Shown here in pieces: positions 10,670-30,459 of a DNA stretch of 64,000 nucleotides. How positions within the stretch are numbered: position 1 is the first letter of the stretch; every line of letters starts with the position of its first letter. A program made the translations under genes and the position numbers. Origin of the DNA: Cannabis sativa (lineage: Eukaryota; Streptophyta; Magnoliopsida; Rosales; Cannabaceae); contig NC_083605.1 in the NCBI RefSeq assembly GCF_029168945.1, positions 2,301,280 through 2,365,279 of the forward strand, read 5' to 3'. The notes below the pieces were generated by a model. It worked only from the letters and a program-made list of their open reading frames with translations, was not told the origin of the DNA and searched no databases.

Positions 10670-13135
10670 TCAGACCCTTTCTGCTTTGTCTTCCTCACTT
10701 CCTCATTTCACACCTTGCTGAACACGAAGAACAGCCACCCACAGCAGCCCCAAACCCACGAAAAAACCCTCGCCAACCACCACTAAATAACCTCATTCTC
10801 CCTCATTACTTAACCATTTTACCCCTTTTTTGTCTTAAAATCTTCTATTTTCTATACCTAAACCTATACTGTAAAAAAGTTTAGTTTTTTTCCCCTCTAT
10901 ATACCAAACCGAACCTATTATAAAGAAAGGTGGTGGGTATAACTCCGGCCACCGATTTTAGCGAAGAAAACGTTGAGTCTCAACGTCCATTAAGGTATAA
11001 ATATGCTTTCTATTTATTTTATTTATGTACATTGGTATTATTTCGTTTTTGTAAATTTTTTTAGAATTTTTTTTATTTTATTAATATTATATTGTGTGTG
11101 TTTTAGAGGTGGTTGGATTTTTGTAGCATTTTATCGCCGGATTGCATTTATAAGGTAAATATTTATTAACTTGATATATAATATATATATGTATATATTT
11201 TGTGTTTTATTATTGAATATGTGTTTATATATATCTTGTGTGTATATACTATTTGTGTATTTTGTGTATTTGTATTGTATATATATTTGTTGTGAATGAG
11301 AATGAGAGGTAGTAGGAATTTAATTAGTTTAGAGATAAAGTTTTTAAAATAACGGTAGTGTGAATATATATAATTGATTATATATGTATATACATATATT
11401 TATATGTTATTTTTTAAAAAATTAACTATGGAAATTAGTAACTAGCTAGTAACTTGCTACTTTGTTTAATAACTAGTAAGTAATTTAATAATTAAAATTT
11501 TAAATTGGTTGTATATTGCATTATGTTATAGGTTGTGTGCTAATATTTGAGGGTCGACATATTTCGGTGTTGATCGGATTTGCAATAGGTATATCCATCC
11601 GTTAACCTTTTGTTACTATAATTAATTATCAATGAATGCTTAGTCGAGTTTGAATATCTTATTCATCCGTAGTGAAGTAGGTTCTGCGAATATACATGTA
11701 CTGCGGTCGGATGGGTGGATAAATTTTATATTATTTATGTTAGTTTCTTTGTTCTGTATTGTTATATTTGTTTTGTTTGTTACTTTAGGCACTTTTAAAA
11801 CTTTTGGGAACGTCTAATTACAGCCGTTATGCTGCCAAAATTTCGGTAGAATTTGGATCAAATTTTATTATAAAAAATATAAATGTTAAAGGAAAATTAC
11901 ATAACATAAATAACTAGGTTATTACTCGCTAGTTGTAAGAAATTAGGTGACATAACACATTCATATTTGACTCAAAACATGTTCGTGTTAGTAGGTCTTT
12001 ACATTTGACTCAAAACATGTTCGTGAAATTAGGTGACATTTGTTTTGTTTGTTACTTTAGGCACTTGTCTTGTATAATCTAATTGATGTGTCTATGCATT
12101 TATTATACTCAGTAGGTCTTTATATTTGACTCAAAACATGTTCGTGTTAGTAGCATGATTATCAATGTCAAAGTTCATATTTGAAAGGTTCTCAAATTTT
12201 GTTTATTAATGGTGTTAGGAAAATGTTATTAGTAGGTTTAAATTTTTTGGAAACGTTCAATTATAGCCGTTATGCTGCCGAAATTTTGGTAGAATTAGGA
12301 TAATATTTGATTTTAGTTTCTCTTAAACTTGGTTGTCAGGATTTTATCAGAAATGACTTTATCGGAAGTCAAGTACATAATTTTTGGTATAAGATATGTT
12401 TTCTTTAACTTACTTTTATAAGAATATTTTTTTATATATATTTAAATAATCCTTAAATACTTAGAGTAATTTTCGAATAATATTAATACATAGGATAGAT
12501 ATTGTTGAGTGTTAAGGATAGATATAGTAAGCTAAAAAAAATACAAAAATATTGGGATAATATACTAATTATTATACAAAACATAACTTAAAAAATTATA
12601 AAAATAATACTAATATACTAGTAAAATACAAACCCATATTATAAAATTTAAATGTATAAAAATATTAAATTACATAAAAATTAAAATATTACACATTATT
12701 TTATTATTCAATAAACTAATTATTATACAAAACATAACTTAAAAAATTATAAAAATAATAATAATATACTAGAAAAATACAAACCCATATTATAAAATTT
12801 AAATGTATAGAAATATTAAATTACATAAAAATTATAATATTACACATTATTTTATTATTCAATATACTAATTATTATATAAAACATAACTTAAAAAATTA
12901 TAAAAATGATACTAAAATACTAGAATACAAACACATATTATAAAATATAAAATATTAATAAAAAATACCTAATATACAAACACTTAGAGCAATGTAAATT
13001 TGTATTTATTTAACTTTTTAATTTAATTTTATTTATGCTTTAATTTAATTTAATTAATAATACAAAAATAAATTTAGATTTTTAATAAATGAAAAAAATA
13101 TATTAATTAAAGCTGAAAAAAAATTTTAGGAAACT

Positions 13136-13285
13136 CCTATGGAGTCGGTTATTTTATAAAAACCGACGCCATATGTACCCCTATGGTGTCGGTTATTTAA
13201 TAATAACCGACGCCATAGGGGTCCTATATGAAATAACCAACGCCAACGCCATATGAGTACATATGGCGTCGGTTCATATAAACCC
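13136..13285. repeat. Palindromic repeats in right CACTA subterminal region
   Basis: Several inverted copies of the GGCGTCGGTTA word, such as CCTATGGTGTCGGTTATT followed by AATAACCGACGCCATAGG, mirror the left-end array at 10549-10669. Confidence 0.7.
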
Positions 13286-13382
13286 TTTAGCGTTGCCCTG
13301 ATCAGCGTCGGTAGCGAATTTCGCAAAAATCGACGTTGAAAGGACTTAAAAACCGCCTCTAAAGGGGGTTTTTGTAGTAGTG

Positions 13383-13524
13383 ATATGTACTACGACCAAA
13401 TACCTGGTGGAATAGGTATTGCGACTAGATGCATTGAGAGTATGTACTACGACCAAATGCATTGGGAGTATGTTCTACGGCCAAATACATTGGGAGTATG
13501 TACTACGACCAAATGCATTGTGAG
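13383..13524. repeat. 28-bp minisatellite, right part
   Basis: Five units. The three best are exactly 28 bp each (start TATGTACTACGACC, end CATTGGGAG or CATTGTGAG). Continuation of the array at 10251-10368 after the CACTA insertion. Confidence 0.8.
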
Positions 13525-13656
13525 TAACTGGATCGAAGATTTTCCCTTTGTCTTTACTACATGAAGAAATTTTCATTTCAAAAAATATATATAATAATCA
13601 ATAATCATACCTTGGTATAATATTCATTATTTTTTTCTTTGTTTTCTACATTTAAG

Positions 13657-14697
13657 TTTTTTAAAGGTAAATAAAATTTCTATTAATAGGTAAATCGAAC
13701 ATAGTCCATTACATACAAATTTTACTCATTGAACATAATCAACAAAAATAGGCGAACTAGGTCGTTTACATTAAATAAGACAGACACCCTAATCTCATCT
13801 TCAACTAAATGACTCATAAACCGCCAGATGTGAAACATCAAAATAACGTGAAGAAAATTAGATTTCTACCCCGAATGAACATGTGGCAGATCACACTTCT
13901 TAATGACAAACAACCAAAGATCTTCCAATAAAAATTGGGTAAAAGTACCCCAATTATTCCAACTAGAATAATGGAGAAAATCATGACATACCATGTTCAA
14001 AATTCTCGACAATAAATATCGAAGAATCATAAAATAAAGTGTCAAAAGACACCAGTAAAAATCCCAAAATAACTTGTTCACAAAATCCATAATAGTCTGG
14101 AGATGAAATAGGGTTGTAAATATACTGTTATTAGAAACAAATAAAACACCAAGACTCTTACATAAATTAAGACAAGACACAATTGAGAGCAAAAGCCAAT
14201 AGCATTAATCACCAAAGGGACCACACCAATGATCCTAGTCTTACCGACCACATCCCAAACGTTATTGACCACAACCCAAAAACCCAGATACGAGCCATAA
14301 GGTCATGCCAAAGACCCATCGAAACCACTAATTCAAAACCAGTTCTGAAATGGACCACCAAAGAAGAAAAGCCCCTCTCTGAACGACCCATCCTAGAGCT
14401 GGCACCACAAAAGGATTTGGAAAAACATGTGACCCAATGCCTGAGGATCAACAAGACTTAGCCGAAGAGATATCGTTGACCAGCAAAGACATCGTAGGAA
14501 CAAAAAAGCAACCCATGGTAATAGCCACCATTGAATCTAGTCTCAAAAGTCGAACAAACCATCCTCCCGACCATGGCCTCACACCAAACCCAGAAAAGAT
14601 ATGGTGAATCATGGCTGGAGAGAGAGAAAGAAGACACCAGGCGACGACAAGAGCAAAACATAGAGAGAAAGCCCTAGACAAAAGTTAAATTCTTATC
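13657..14697 (-). mobile_element. LINE-like retroposon with 12-bp target duplication
   Basis: Flanks are TCTACATTTAAG (13645-13656) and TTTACATTTAAG (14698-14709), one mismatch. Read on the minus strand, the element starts with a CT-rich 5' region and ends in CTTTAAAAAAC, a short A tail. The minus strand carries broken ORFs without recognisable endonuclease or reverse transcriptase. The paralogous site near 47545 (CTACATTTTGTCAAAGTTAA) lacks the insertion. The class is inferred from structure (variable target duplication, A tail), not from a protein domain. Confidence 0.55.
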
Positions 14698-14709
14698 TTT
14701 ACATTTAAG

Positions 14710-15056
14710 TTAATTAGTAATATAATTAATTTGTTTTGAAAATATATTATATTTGTAATCAAATATTCAAGCCAATAAAATATAAAAGCATAATTATTGG
14801 CACCTTTTTGTTTGTTTTTTGTTTTTGTTTTCTTATTTTTTGAATTTTGAGAAGTAGATAATTCAATTATTCGATTACTCTTGATCACATTTTAAGAATC
14901 TTATCATGATCAAAGTAACATATAGTGTGATTTTGTTTATTCTTTTATTACCTGATATTTTGTTTCATTTTCCTTTCTTTTTTTAAAAAAGAAAACTTTA
15001 TATTGTGAATTATTGCAGTGCACTAACTTTAACTCTCATCTATTACTTAATGATAT
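14710..15056. other. AT-rich spacer, no gene
   Basis: Part of the paralogous segment (matches 47560-47760 up to about 14905). Nothing else was recognised. Confidence 0.4.
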
Positions 15057-15059
15057 CTT

Positions 15060-15490
15060 CAACATTTCCCTCTATTACATGATGCTAAGCTAATTGAGGC
15101 TGTGTCAATTAGTAAAGTAGGATTGGTAGCTCCTGAAATTGCAGAAACAATTAGTGTAAAGGAAGCTTTGAGTTGGATAAATAACGAGGACTATTTGATG
15201 TGGAAGTTGAATCAGATTCTTTAGTAGTAGTACAAGCTATTAATAGTATGGTCCAAATGTCATCACAGTTTAGAATGTTGGTGCAAGATTGTCGTGTGAT
15301 GCTATCTTCTTTAAACAATATTTTAATTTCTTTTGTCAAACGATCTGTAAATAGGACTGTTCATTGTGTTGCAAAACAATCTTGTTTTATGCCACGTTGT
15401 ATTTTTAGTGAGCATAATACTCTTTCAGATTTACTCTCTATTGTAAGGGATGAATGTCTTTCCAGTTAAATAAAACACTTTCATTTAAAA
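15060..15490 (+). pseudogene. LINE C-terminal RNase H fragment
   Basis: Plus-strand coding remnants read ISVKEALSWI, then after a frame change VEVESDSLVVVQAINS and FVKRSVNRTVHCVAKQ, ending at a TAA near 15468. This is the pattern of the plant RNase H-like domain (RVT_3 type) found at the C-terminus of L1-type LINEs: E-A, then ETDSxxVV, then RxxNxxAHxxA. The short 3' end ATTTAAAAAATAA resembles an A tail. The 5' part is missing and at least one frameshift is present near 15195. The paralogous segment at about 47755 lacks this block. Confidence 0.75.
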
Positions 15491-16155
15491 AATAATATCT
15501 TCAACATATGCATGATTCCAAAACTAAAAATTTAACAATTATTTCTTACTTAATTTTCACCATACAAATATATATAGATATAATAATTCTTCAACTTTAT
15601 TTCTGCCATGTTGTTGTTAATATATGTTATCTTCAATATTCCTCAAATTTTCTTAGGATATATACAATAAAATATAAATTTGTAGAAATTAAATTAAATT
15701 ATTGTAAATAATTGAATACACATAATGTGGACTCTTCGAAATGAGTGAAGTTTTATTATTAATTCTGACAGATGACAAAGGTATAACTGTTGTGTGGGAC
15801 AGTTAGTTATCATGATTAGAAAGCATATTGGACTTATCCTTAATAGTAAAAAAAATTTACAATAAACCTCATTATAATCTATTTCAGTATTTTAAAAAAT
15901 ATTTAGATTTTTTTTTTATAGTCATATACTATAATTATTTAAAATATTTTGTAAAATTTTAAGAAATTTTTAAAAAAATTAACTAGTCAAAAATAAAATT
16001 TAAAAAATTTGTTATACACGTGATTTTTTTTTTTATTTTATACAAATATAAAATAAATAGTTTAAACATTAATTTTTATATGTTTTTCAAAAAAAGAAAA
16101 TATTAATTTTTATAATGTAAATTATTCCGAATTTATCAAAATTTTACTGGATATC
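15491..16155. other. AT-rich spacer, no gene
   Basis: Contains TTGTAAATAATTGAATACA at about 15702, the unoccupied counterpart of the hAT insertion site at 47762/49573. No coding signal. Confidence 0.45.
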
Positions 16156-16287
16156 TTTTTTTTTTTTTTTTTTTTTTGATTTAAGCGTTTATATATTACA
16201 ACTATGTTTTATATGGGACTCGAACCCAAGACCTCCAAGACACACACACCCACCTATGCCACTTGCGCTAGCTAGCCTCAAGTGGTA
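16156..16287 (-). mobile_element. tRNA-derived SINE with 15-bp target duplication
   Basis: On the minus strand it starts CCACTTGAGGCTAGCTAGCG, contains a Pol III A-box-like TAGCGCAAGTGG and a B-box GGGTTCGAGTCCC about 35 bp later, and ends in a run of 22 A. Flanks are ATTTTACTGGATATC (16141-16155) and ATTTTACAGGATATC (16288-16302), one mismatch. This is a complete SINE of about 132 bp. A related 5' end (CCTCAAGTGG, read on plus) appears at 19690 in TPS1 intron 1. Confidence 0.88.
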
Positions 16288-16302
16288 ATTTTACAGGATA
16301 TC

Positions 16303-18940
16303 TTAAATAATTATAATATATACCCGACTATGAAAAAAAATTAGACTATAAAAATTTTATAAATACTAAAACAGTTAAAAGTTGCATTTAATTAGGTGTA
16401 TTTTAAAAGCACTTAGATATTTTTTTTTTTGAACAATGAACAAGCACCCAAATAGTTAATATATATAAATAAATTTTATAGCGTGGAATCTCTTACAAAT
16501 AGGTGTACCGATGCACCCTTTTCGTGTTTTTAATATTCAGATGGTTTTAATTTTAATTTTTTTTACATCACAATGTATACTTTAGTTATTTAAGTTATCT
16601 TATAAGATTTTTAAAAAGGAAGAATAATTTGTATCGAAAATAAAATTTAAACAGTTATATATATGTGCTACTCTTTTATTTATCCACATGTAATTTGAAC
16701 TTTACTTTTTCTATCGTAAATTATTTTAAATTTTTTCAAAATTTTATTCATTAATAACAGAACATGACATAAACAAGCCTCGTTATAATTTTTTAAAGCT
16801 ACTAATTATTTCACAAATTTTAAATTAATATATAGGAAAATTTTACGATGCATCCTCCTAAAAGAGATATATTGATGCACCTTTATCTGTTTTAATATCC
16901 AAGAGAACTTTTTAGTCTAATTTTTTTATAGTCGTGTACGTTGTAATTATTTAATTATTTAAGATATTATATAAACTTATGGGAAATTCGAAAAATTTAA
17001 CACGTTTAAAATAAAATTCAAATAGTCTATTGCACACTTGTCTCTTTTATTTTATACACTTATCAAATCGATTGTTTAAACACGACTTTTTATATTATAA
17101 ATTATTCTGCAAAATTTTACAAAATGCCTCAAGTAACTATAACTAAAAACTAATAAAAATTTTGACTAAAAAATTCTCAAAAAAGTGCATCAGTGTGCAC
17201 CCCTTTTAAAATAATACATTATAAAAGTACCCATATATATATATAAATTTATATATTTATGTATATATGGAGCGTCTATGATAGGGTGAACTTCCCTACT
17301 CTACCGGGCATGCAATACCTTATTTTCTCGCACATATGTAAGTTATGATTTTAAAATAAGTGCTAATTACAATCTTCTATTATAATTTTTTAGTCAACTT
17401 CTACGTTCGAAATCACATGTTGGAATATTTTTGTATAACGGTAATTGTTATAGTTATAATATCATTTTTGTAAATTATTTTTGAATTATTTTGAATAATT
17501 TACAGTACTGAAAATAGAGTTTCTGATATTTTAGTTTACTACTTATTTTCGGTATTGTAAACTATTCAAATTTTTCAAAATTTTATAGGAATAATTTTTT
17601 AACTATAACAAACTACACCACTATCAAAAAAAATTTGAAAAAAATATTTCAATGAGTATTTTTAAGTACAGAAATTGACTAAAAAATTATAATTGGAGAT
17701 TAGCGGTATAGGAAAAAGTTTTATAAACTTTTGTCAGATCTAGTCTACCACATAGTTCATCTTTTTCTTTATTAGTCTAGATTTAGTCTAGATATAGATG
17801 AGTGAATATATAATATATTTTAATATAAATATTTATATATAAAGTGGGAACATTTCTATATTTGAGTGATTTACTAATAAGTAATAAGTAATAATGGGTA
17901 TCAATGATAAAGTAATTATTCCCTTACATTTGTTTATTTTATTGAAATTAAAAAATAAAAAACATGATTAAATAAGGGAGAAAAGAAAGAGAAAATTTCC
18001 CCCACTAATTTTATAAATAATGCTATTAAGGGTAATAAATTTTAATTATTTTTATTTTATTTTTTAATATTAAATATATAATGACAATTTTATCTTTTAA
18101 AATATGTCTTATAAAATAACTACCATATAATATAGTTTAACTCAAAAAGAGAATTTAGTCAATTTAAACACTCCGATTACGTTTTCTAATAAAGTAAACA
18201 AGATAAATCACAGACTATTCTATTTCCAAAAAAAATTAGTAAATAACATATTACAAATATTAATTCCAACTATTTTTCATTTATTTCGTTATAAATCTTC
18301 ATTACTTTATTCCGATTCTGAATATTGTATAATAAAAGTACCTTTAAGGTATTGTTACCTTTTCACTTTTATTTATCATTTCAATTTTCAACCAAAATAT
18401 AGTGTAATTTCAACCAAAGTATAGTATTTTTTTCTAGAAGAGAGTCTCAATCACTAAATACCAAAAGCAACACTCTAAAATAGTGGAGGCAGGTGAAATT
18501 TATTAAAAGATATCATTCACTATTAAATTATACTACTTCTTTGTTAACGCACGTTTCAATGAACAAATATCATCTAAAAGATCTTGTTTTTAAACATTTT
18601 TCTAATGACACTAACTTCCAAAATTCAAATCTATTATTTCTTTTTTTTTTTTAAAAAAATAAAATAAAATCTGAAGTCCTTTCATTCAACCGTTACAAAG
18701 ATTAGGCAAATCTCCTAGTAAATTAGAGATTAACCTCATCATCAATTCACATATATAATTGGCTAATATTCAATTATAATATTCGACACATATAGTATAT
18801 TAATTAATATTCAATTTAAAGACTGTAAGATCACTTTATGAAGCAGAGACATTAATTAATTAATGGTGCATGGGGTGATTTGAATTTTTTGTTTATATAT
18901 ATATAATAATAATAATAATAACAATAATTAATATATATTT
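16303..18940. other. AT-rich upstream region of TPS1
   Basis: No gene. Short dispersed repeat words recur: GATGCACCCTTTT (about 16513), GATGCACCTTTATC (about 16873) and an inverted GTGCATCAGTGTGCACCCC (about 17187). They suggest small decayed MITE-like insertions. From about 18600 the sequence resembles DNA upstream of TPS2 (ACTAACTTCCAAAAT at 18609 and 37446). Confidence 0.45.
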
Positions 18941-18942
18941 AT

Positions 18943-18951
18943 ATATATAAA
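18943..18951 (+). promoter_or_regulatory. TATA box of TPS1
   Basis: TATATAAATACAAGGTCGA about 55 bp before the ATG. The same TATATAAATACAAGGTCGA string occurs at the same distance before TPS2, so the core promoter is conserved between the duplicates. Confidence 0.7.
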
Positions 18952-19000
18952 TACAAGGTCGAACATTCCTAAATTTCTCATCTCAATAACACAAACAAAA

Positions 19001-27047
<8,047 letters not shown>

Positions 27048-27209
27048 TAATAATTAGTTAATTAATCGTTTGGTGCACGGTATATTGTATTGTATTGTGT
27101 TTTGTTGGATTGTATTGTATTATATTAGTATTATTTAATATAAAACTATATTTTGTATTGACTTGTACTAATAAATTATGTAAAATTATAACTTCTTTAC
27201 AATAAACTT

Positions 27210-28075
27210 GACCCCAACCCCGATCACGAACTGAAATCAAACCCGAACTCGGACCTAGACCCCAGACTTAGAACATGCCCCAAACCCAGACCCGAACCTG
27301 AACTCAAATCTAGACCCCAAACCCTGGCCCCAAACTCAGATCCTAGAACCTAGACACGAACTAGGACTCGGACCCCAAATCTAGACTTGAAACCTAGATT
27401 TGGACCCAAACCTGGACCGTGACCCAAACCCCAGACCCAAACTTGGATCGAGACCCAAACCCTGGACCCGGACTCGGACCCATGGACCCAAACCCGGACT
27501 TGAACCCAAACTAAACTTGGACCCAGGGCCAGCCCTGAAAATATATGGGCCCAAGATGAATTAAATTTTGGGGCCCTCAAAAATATATAAAAAAAAAATA
27601 TCAAAAGAAGAGTGTTATGGGGTTTGAACCCATGACCTTGAACATTATGTCATCCACCTCAACCAACTAAACTATGAATATTTGTTGCTTATAATACATT
27701 TAAATTTTACTTAAATAATTTTTTTTATTTTTTTTATTTTGGGCCCCCGGAAAGTGTGCGCCCTAGGCATGGGCCTAGCCCACCTATGCCTAGGGCCGGC
27801 CCTGCTTGGACCTGAACCCAGGACCCCAAACCTAAGACATAGACTCGACCATGGCCCTGAACCCTAGACCCGGGACCCGAGACCCAAGACCTAAGACCTA
27901 GACTCGGCCCTGACCCCAACCCTAAACCCTAGACCTAAAACCCTAAACCTAGACCCAGACCCTAAACCCAGAACTCAAACCTGAACCTGAGCCTAGACCC
28001 TAGACCCGATCGTATTGGACCCCAAACTTGAGCCCAAACCCAAACCCAAACCCAAACTCCAAACCCCAAACCCGA
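27210..28075 (-). repeat. Hexamer-like C-rich array (CCCAAA/GACCC units)
   Basis: A long run of units such as CCCAAACCCAGACCC, degenerate, with a period near 6 and multiples of it. It begins about 160 bp after the TPS1 stop and is interrupted by the hAT MITE at 27524-27804. Strand is given as the orientation in which units read GGGTCT/GGGTTT. Confidence 0.8.
27524..27804. mobile_element. hAT-type MITE inside the array (8-bp duplication)
   Basis: Flanked by CTTGGACC on both sides (27516-27523 and 27805-27812). Ends are CAGGGCCAGCCCTG and CAGGGCCGGCCCTA (the latter read inward on the minus strand; self-palindromic tips). 281 bp. On the minus strand it holds a tRNA-like block, TAGTTTAGTTGG then GGGTTCAAACCCC, i.e. 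A- and B-box-like words about 40 bp apart. Confidence 0.82.
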
Positions 28076-28578
28076 TCTGGGTCTAAGTTTGGGTCCAGGT
28101 CTAGGTCTTGGTCTGGGGTCTAGGTCGAGGTTTGGGTCTGGGTCGAGGTCTTGGGCCCAGGTTTGGGTCTGGGTTCGGGGTTAGGGGACGGGTTTGGGTT
28201 GGGGTCTGCGTTCGGGTTTGGGTCCAGGTCAGGCTACACGTTAGGTTTAGGCCTAGGTTTGGGGTCTGGGTTCAAGGTCTGGGTAAGGATCTGAGGTCTA
28301 GGTTTGGGTCGGGGTTCAGGGTATGGGCCCAGAGTTTGGATCTGAGTCAGGATTTGTGGTCCAAGCTCAGGGTTTGGGTTTGGGGTCGGGGTCCGAGTCA
28401 AAGTTCGAGTTCGAGGTCTAGGTCCCAGTCGGGGTCCAAGTTCAGGTTTGGGGTCTAGGTCCGAGTTCAGGTCCGAGGTTCGTTACTAGGTCTGGGTCCG
28501 GGGTCCAGGGTCTAGAGTTCAGGTCTACGGTCCGGGTCTGAGGTCTATGTCTCGATCTGGGTCCAGGGTTTGGGTCTG
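28076..28578 (+). repeat. Hexamer-like G-rich array, opposite orientation
   Basis: From CCCGATCTGGGTCTAAGTTT on, the units read GGGTCT, GGGTTT, AGGTCC on the plus strand, the inverse of the preceding 870 bp. It ends abruptly at the LINE fragment at 28579. Confidence 0.8.
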
Positions 28579-28750
28579 GGACAGTTTTATAGACCACATT
28601 GCAACAAGAAACGGGCCTAAAATCACTCACACTATTTGGGCATTTTACCTTGTGTATGAGACTCAGAGTGGTAGCATTAACCTCTTTGAGTAGATTCTCA
28701 AAATTCAGAGTTTCAGAGAACTGTTGTGATGACATCCTCTCTAACAATGT
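28579..28750 (-). pseudogene. LINE reverse transcriptase fragment
   Basis: The minus strand reads LLKEVNATTLSLIHKVKCPN then SVSDFRPVSCCNVVYK, the conserved N-terminal part of plant L1 reverse transcriptases (IPKxxxPxxxxDFRPISLCNxxYK). Only this motif remains; the frame runs straight into the G-rich array at 28578, so the array or a deletion cut it. Confidence 0.8.
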
Positions 28751-28941
28751 GCCCAGTTCAATTAGTTTTCTGCTAGCTTTCTGTTCAACTCAACAGAGTT
28801 AAAGCTCATGTATAAATGCTCTGCCTTGTTTATCAATGAGGAATGAATCTTCCAAATATATTTGTTTCGACATGGTAGAGCTCTGAAATTATTTGAGTTA
28901 ACATTCGTCTTTCTCATTCTTATTTTTTTACTTCGATTGCC

Positions 28942-29760
28942 ATGGCTAGTCAATCCTCTACTCACAGAGAACCATTCTCTTTCAAGTATTATTCTCTTTT
29001 ATTCAAACTTGATGAAAACAAATTTCTATCCTAGAAACATCAAATTCTTACTTCTGTTCGTGGTCATCGTACTCAATGATTCTTGGAACCAAATTTTGCT
29101 CCTCCAAATTAAGTTTGATATTGAAGAAGATCGTACAACAAATACAATCTATCAAGACTATGCAAATTAGGAGGCACAAGATCCACTTCTCCTTTATGGA
29201 TATTGTCCTCCATGAATGATTAGATGAATGACAAGGCATGAAAACCAGATGGTTGGATCACATTTCAAGAGTTCCTCACTGCTTAAACAAATCGAAGATA
29301 ACTCAAATTCGTAATACTGAGAAAAATTCCTCCTCTATTAAAGATTACTTATTATAGATTAAATCAACTGTTGATCTGCTGAATGCAATTAGTCACAACA
29401 TTACTATATGTTAGATTATGTGGAGTCCATTTTCAATGATCTTGGACCTGAATATGACATTTTTTTTACACTTCTTAGAACATTCATAAAGAAAAATTCA
29501 CCATTTAAGAGCTATTGAAACTCTTTTAATGACTCAAGAAGCACGAAATTGACAAAACTGTAAAGGATCTTGATACATCCTTTGCAGAAATGAACTTTGC
29601 TCACAATGGATCCAATCCTACTTTTGGTAATGGTGAAGAGGTTTTCCAAATCACAAAGGGGGCTATAGTGGAAGCTCTCCATCTTACACTGGACAACAAT
29701 CTCAGGGTAGATACAATACTCCAAGGGATCCTTATGGAGGCTTTAACAATCGTGTTAGGT
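28942..29760 (+). pseudogene. Copia gag remnant
   Basis: Starts MASQSSTHREPFSF and soon gives LDENKFL, SVRGHR and FLEPNFAPP-like pieces, the usual start of copia gag proteins (LDxxNYLxWKxQ...). Later frames give a UBN2-like stretch (YVESIFNDLGPEYDI near 29415). Numerous stops and frameshifts; no protease or pol follows. Boundaries and LTRs were not found. Confidence 0.65.
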
Positions 29761-30459
29761 GTAACACTCGTACTATTTATGAATTTTTTCGTAATATTAG
29801 TTTATTTTATTATTAATTTTTTGTTAATAAAATGTACTTGTTATATTTTAACAGGGGTAAATTTTTTGGATTGAGAAATAATAAGTCTCCAAGTCTTCAA
29901 AAATAAGTTTATTTGCTAATTAGTTTTATTTTTATCATCATCAATTTTCGTGTGCTTATTCTCACTTTTATATTAGTATTTTTGTGGTTGCATATATTTC
30001 TTTGTTTTGAAGCTTTTTGCATATAGAGATATATATTTTTAATTTAGATTGTTCATTTTAGTTGAGATTCTAAGGTGAAATTTTTTTAATCAAGAAGTTT
30101 TCAAAGATCAATTTTTTTACATGTTAAATTTTATTTCTTGTAAATAATAATAATAGTTTGGGCATTTTTATAATATAAAATTTTCATAACATTTTGTTGT
30201 TTGATGTGTTAATTCTACTCTTATTTATTTATTTTGTAGGTTTGCTTAAATTGATTCTGTAGACCGGATGCCATTTTTGGGTAGTCTTAAGTTGTTTTGC
30301 TTAAATTTTTGTAGTAATTTAGTTTTATTCAAGTTGCTTTTTTTAGAGTGATTTACATTTTGACTTTAAATATCTCTTAGCTAGACAATTGGCTTGTTGA
30401 CTGGAAACTCTTTGCGTGACGTTTTGTATTCAAATCACTCTATCAAAATATATATATAT
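29761..30459. other. AT-rich spacer, no gene
   Basis: T-rich, intron-like sequence with no ORF of interest and no repeat boundary that I could define. Confidence 0.4.

Larger units (their letters stand above)
10369..13382. mobile_element. Non-autonomous CACTA transposon, 3014 bp
   Basis: The ends are CACTACTACAATGTAAGCC and, read inward from the right, CACTACTACAAAAACCCCC. Flanks are ATA on both sides (10366-10368 and 13383-13385). Subterminal regions hold clustered CCTATGGCGTCGGTTA / TAACCGACGCCATAGG words in both orientations, as expected for CACTA transposase-binding repeats. No transposase ORF is seen; the interior is AT-rich with a 5'-UTR-like CCACC/CTTCC stretch at 10680-10800 and direct repeats around 11930-12160 and 12540-12900. 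It sits inside the 28-bp minisatellite. Confidence 0.85.
13529..17720. repeat. Paralogous segment, copy A (upstream of TPS1)
   Basis: Unique-looking blocks here match blocks at 42720-50960 in the same order: GAAGATTTTCCC (13534 / 42735), TTCAAGCCAATAAAATATAAAA (14768 / 47621), AAGAATCTTATCAT (14893 / 47736), TTGTAAATAATTGAATACA (15702 / 49574), GTTCGAAATCACA (17405 / 50553) and a block near 17455 / 50635. The match is interrupted by copy-specific insertions. The TTCAAGCCAATAAAAT word also occurs at about 37245, 0.9 kb upstream of TPS2. Confidence 0.7.

Noticed and set aside
27600..27670. Possible tRNA gene on the minus strand
   Set aside because: A- and B-box-like words are present but no cloverleaf could be drawn; it lies inside a hAT MITE.
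27350..28458. Long ORFs with Gly/Arg/Val/Trp repeats on both strands of the G-rich arrays
   Set aside because: They arise from the hexamer-like repeat read in any frame; no start context, domain or splice structure.
29590..29874. 94-residue ORF after the copia gag remnant
   Set aside because: First half is shifted gag sequence, second half hydrophobic translation of AT-rich DNA.
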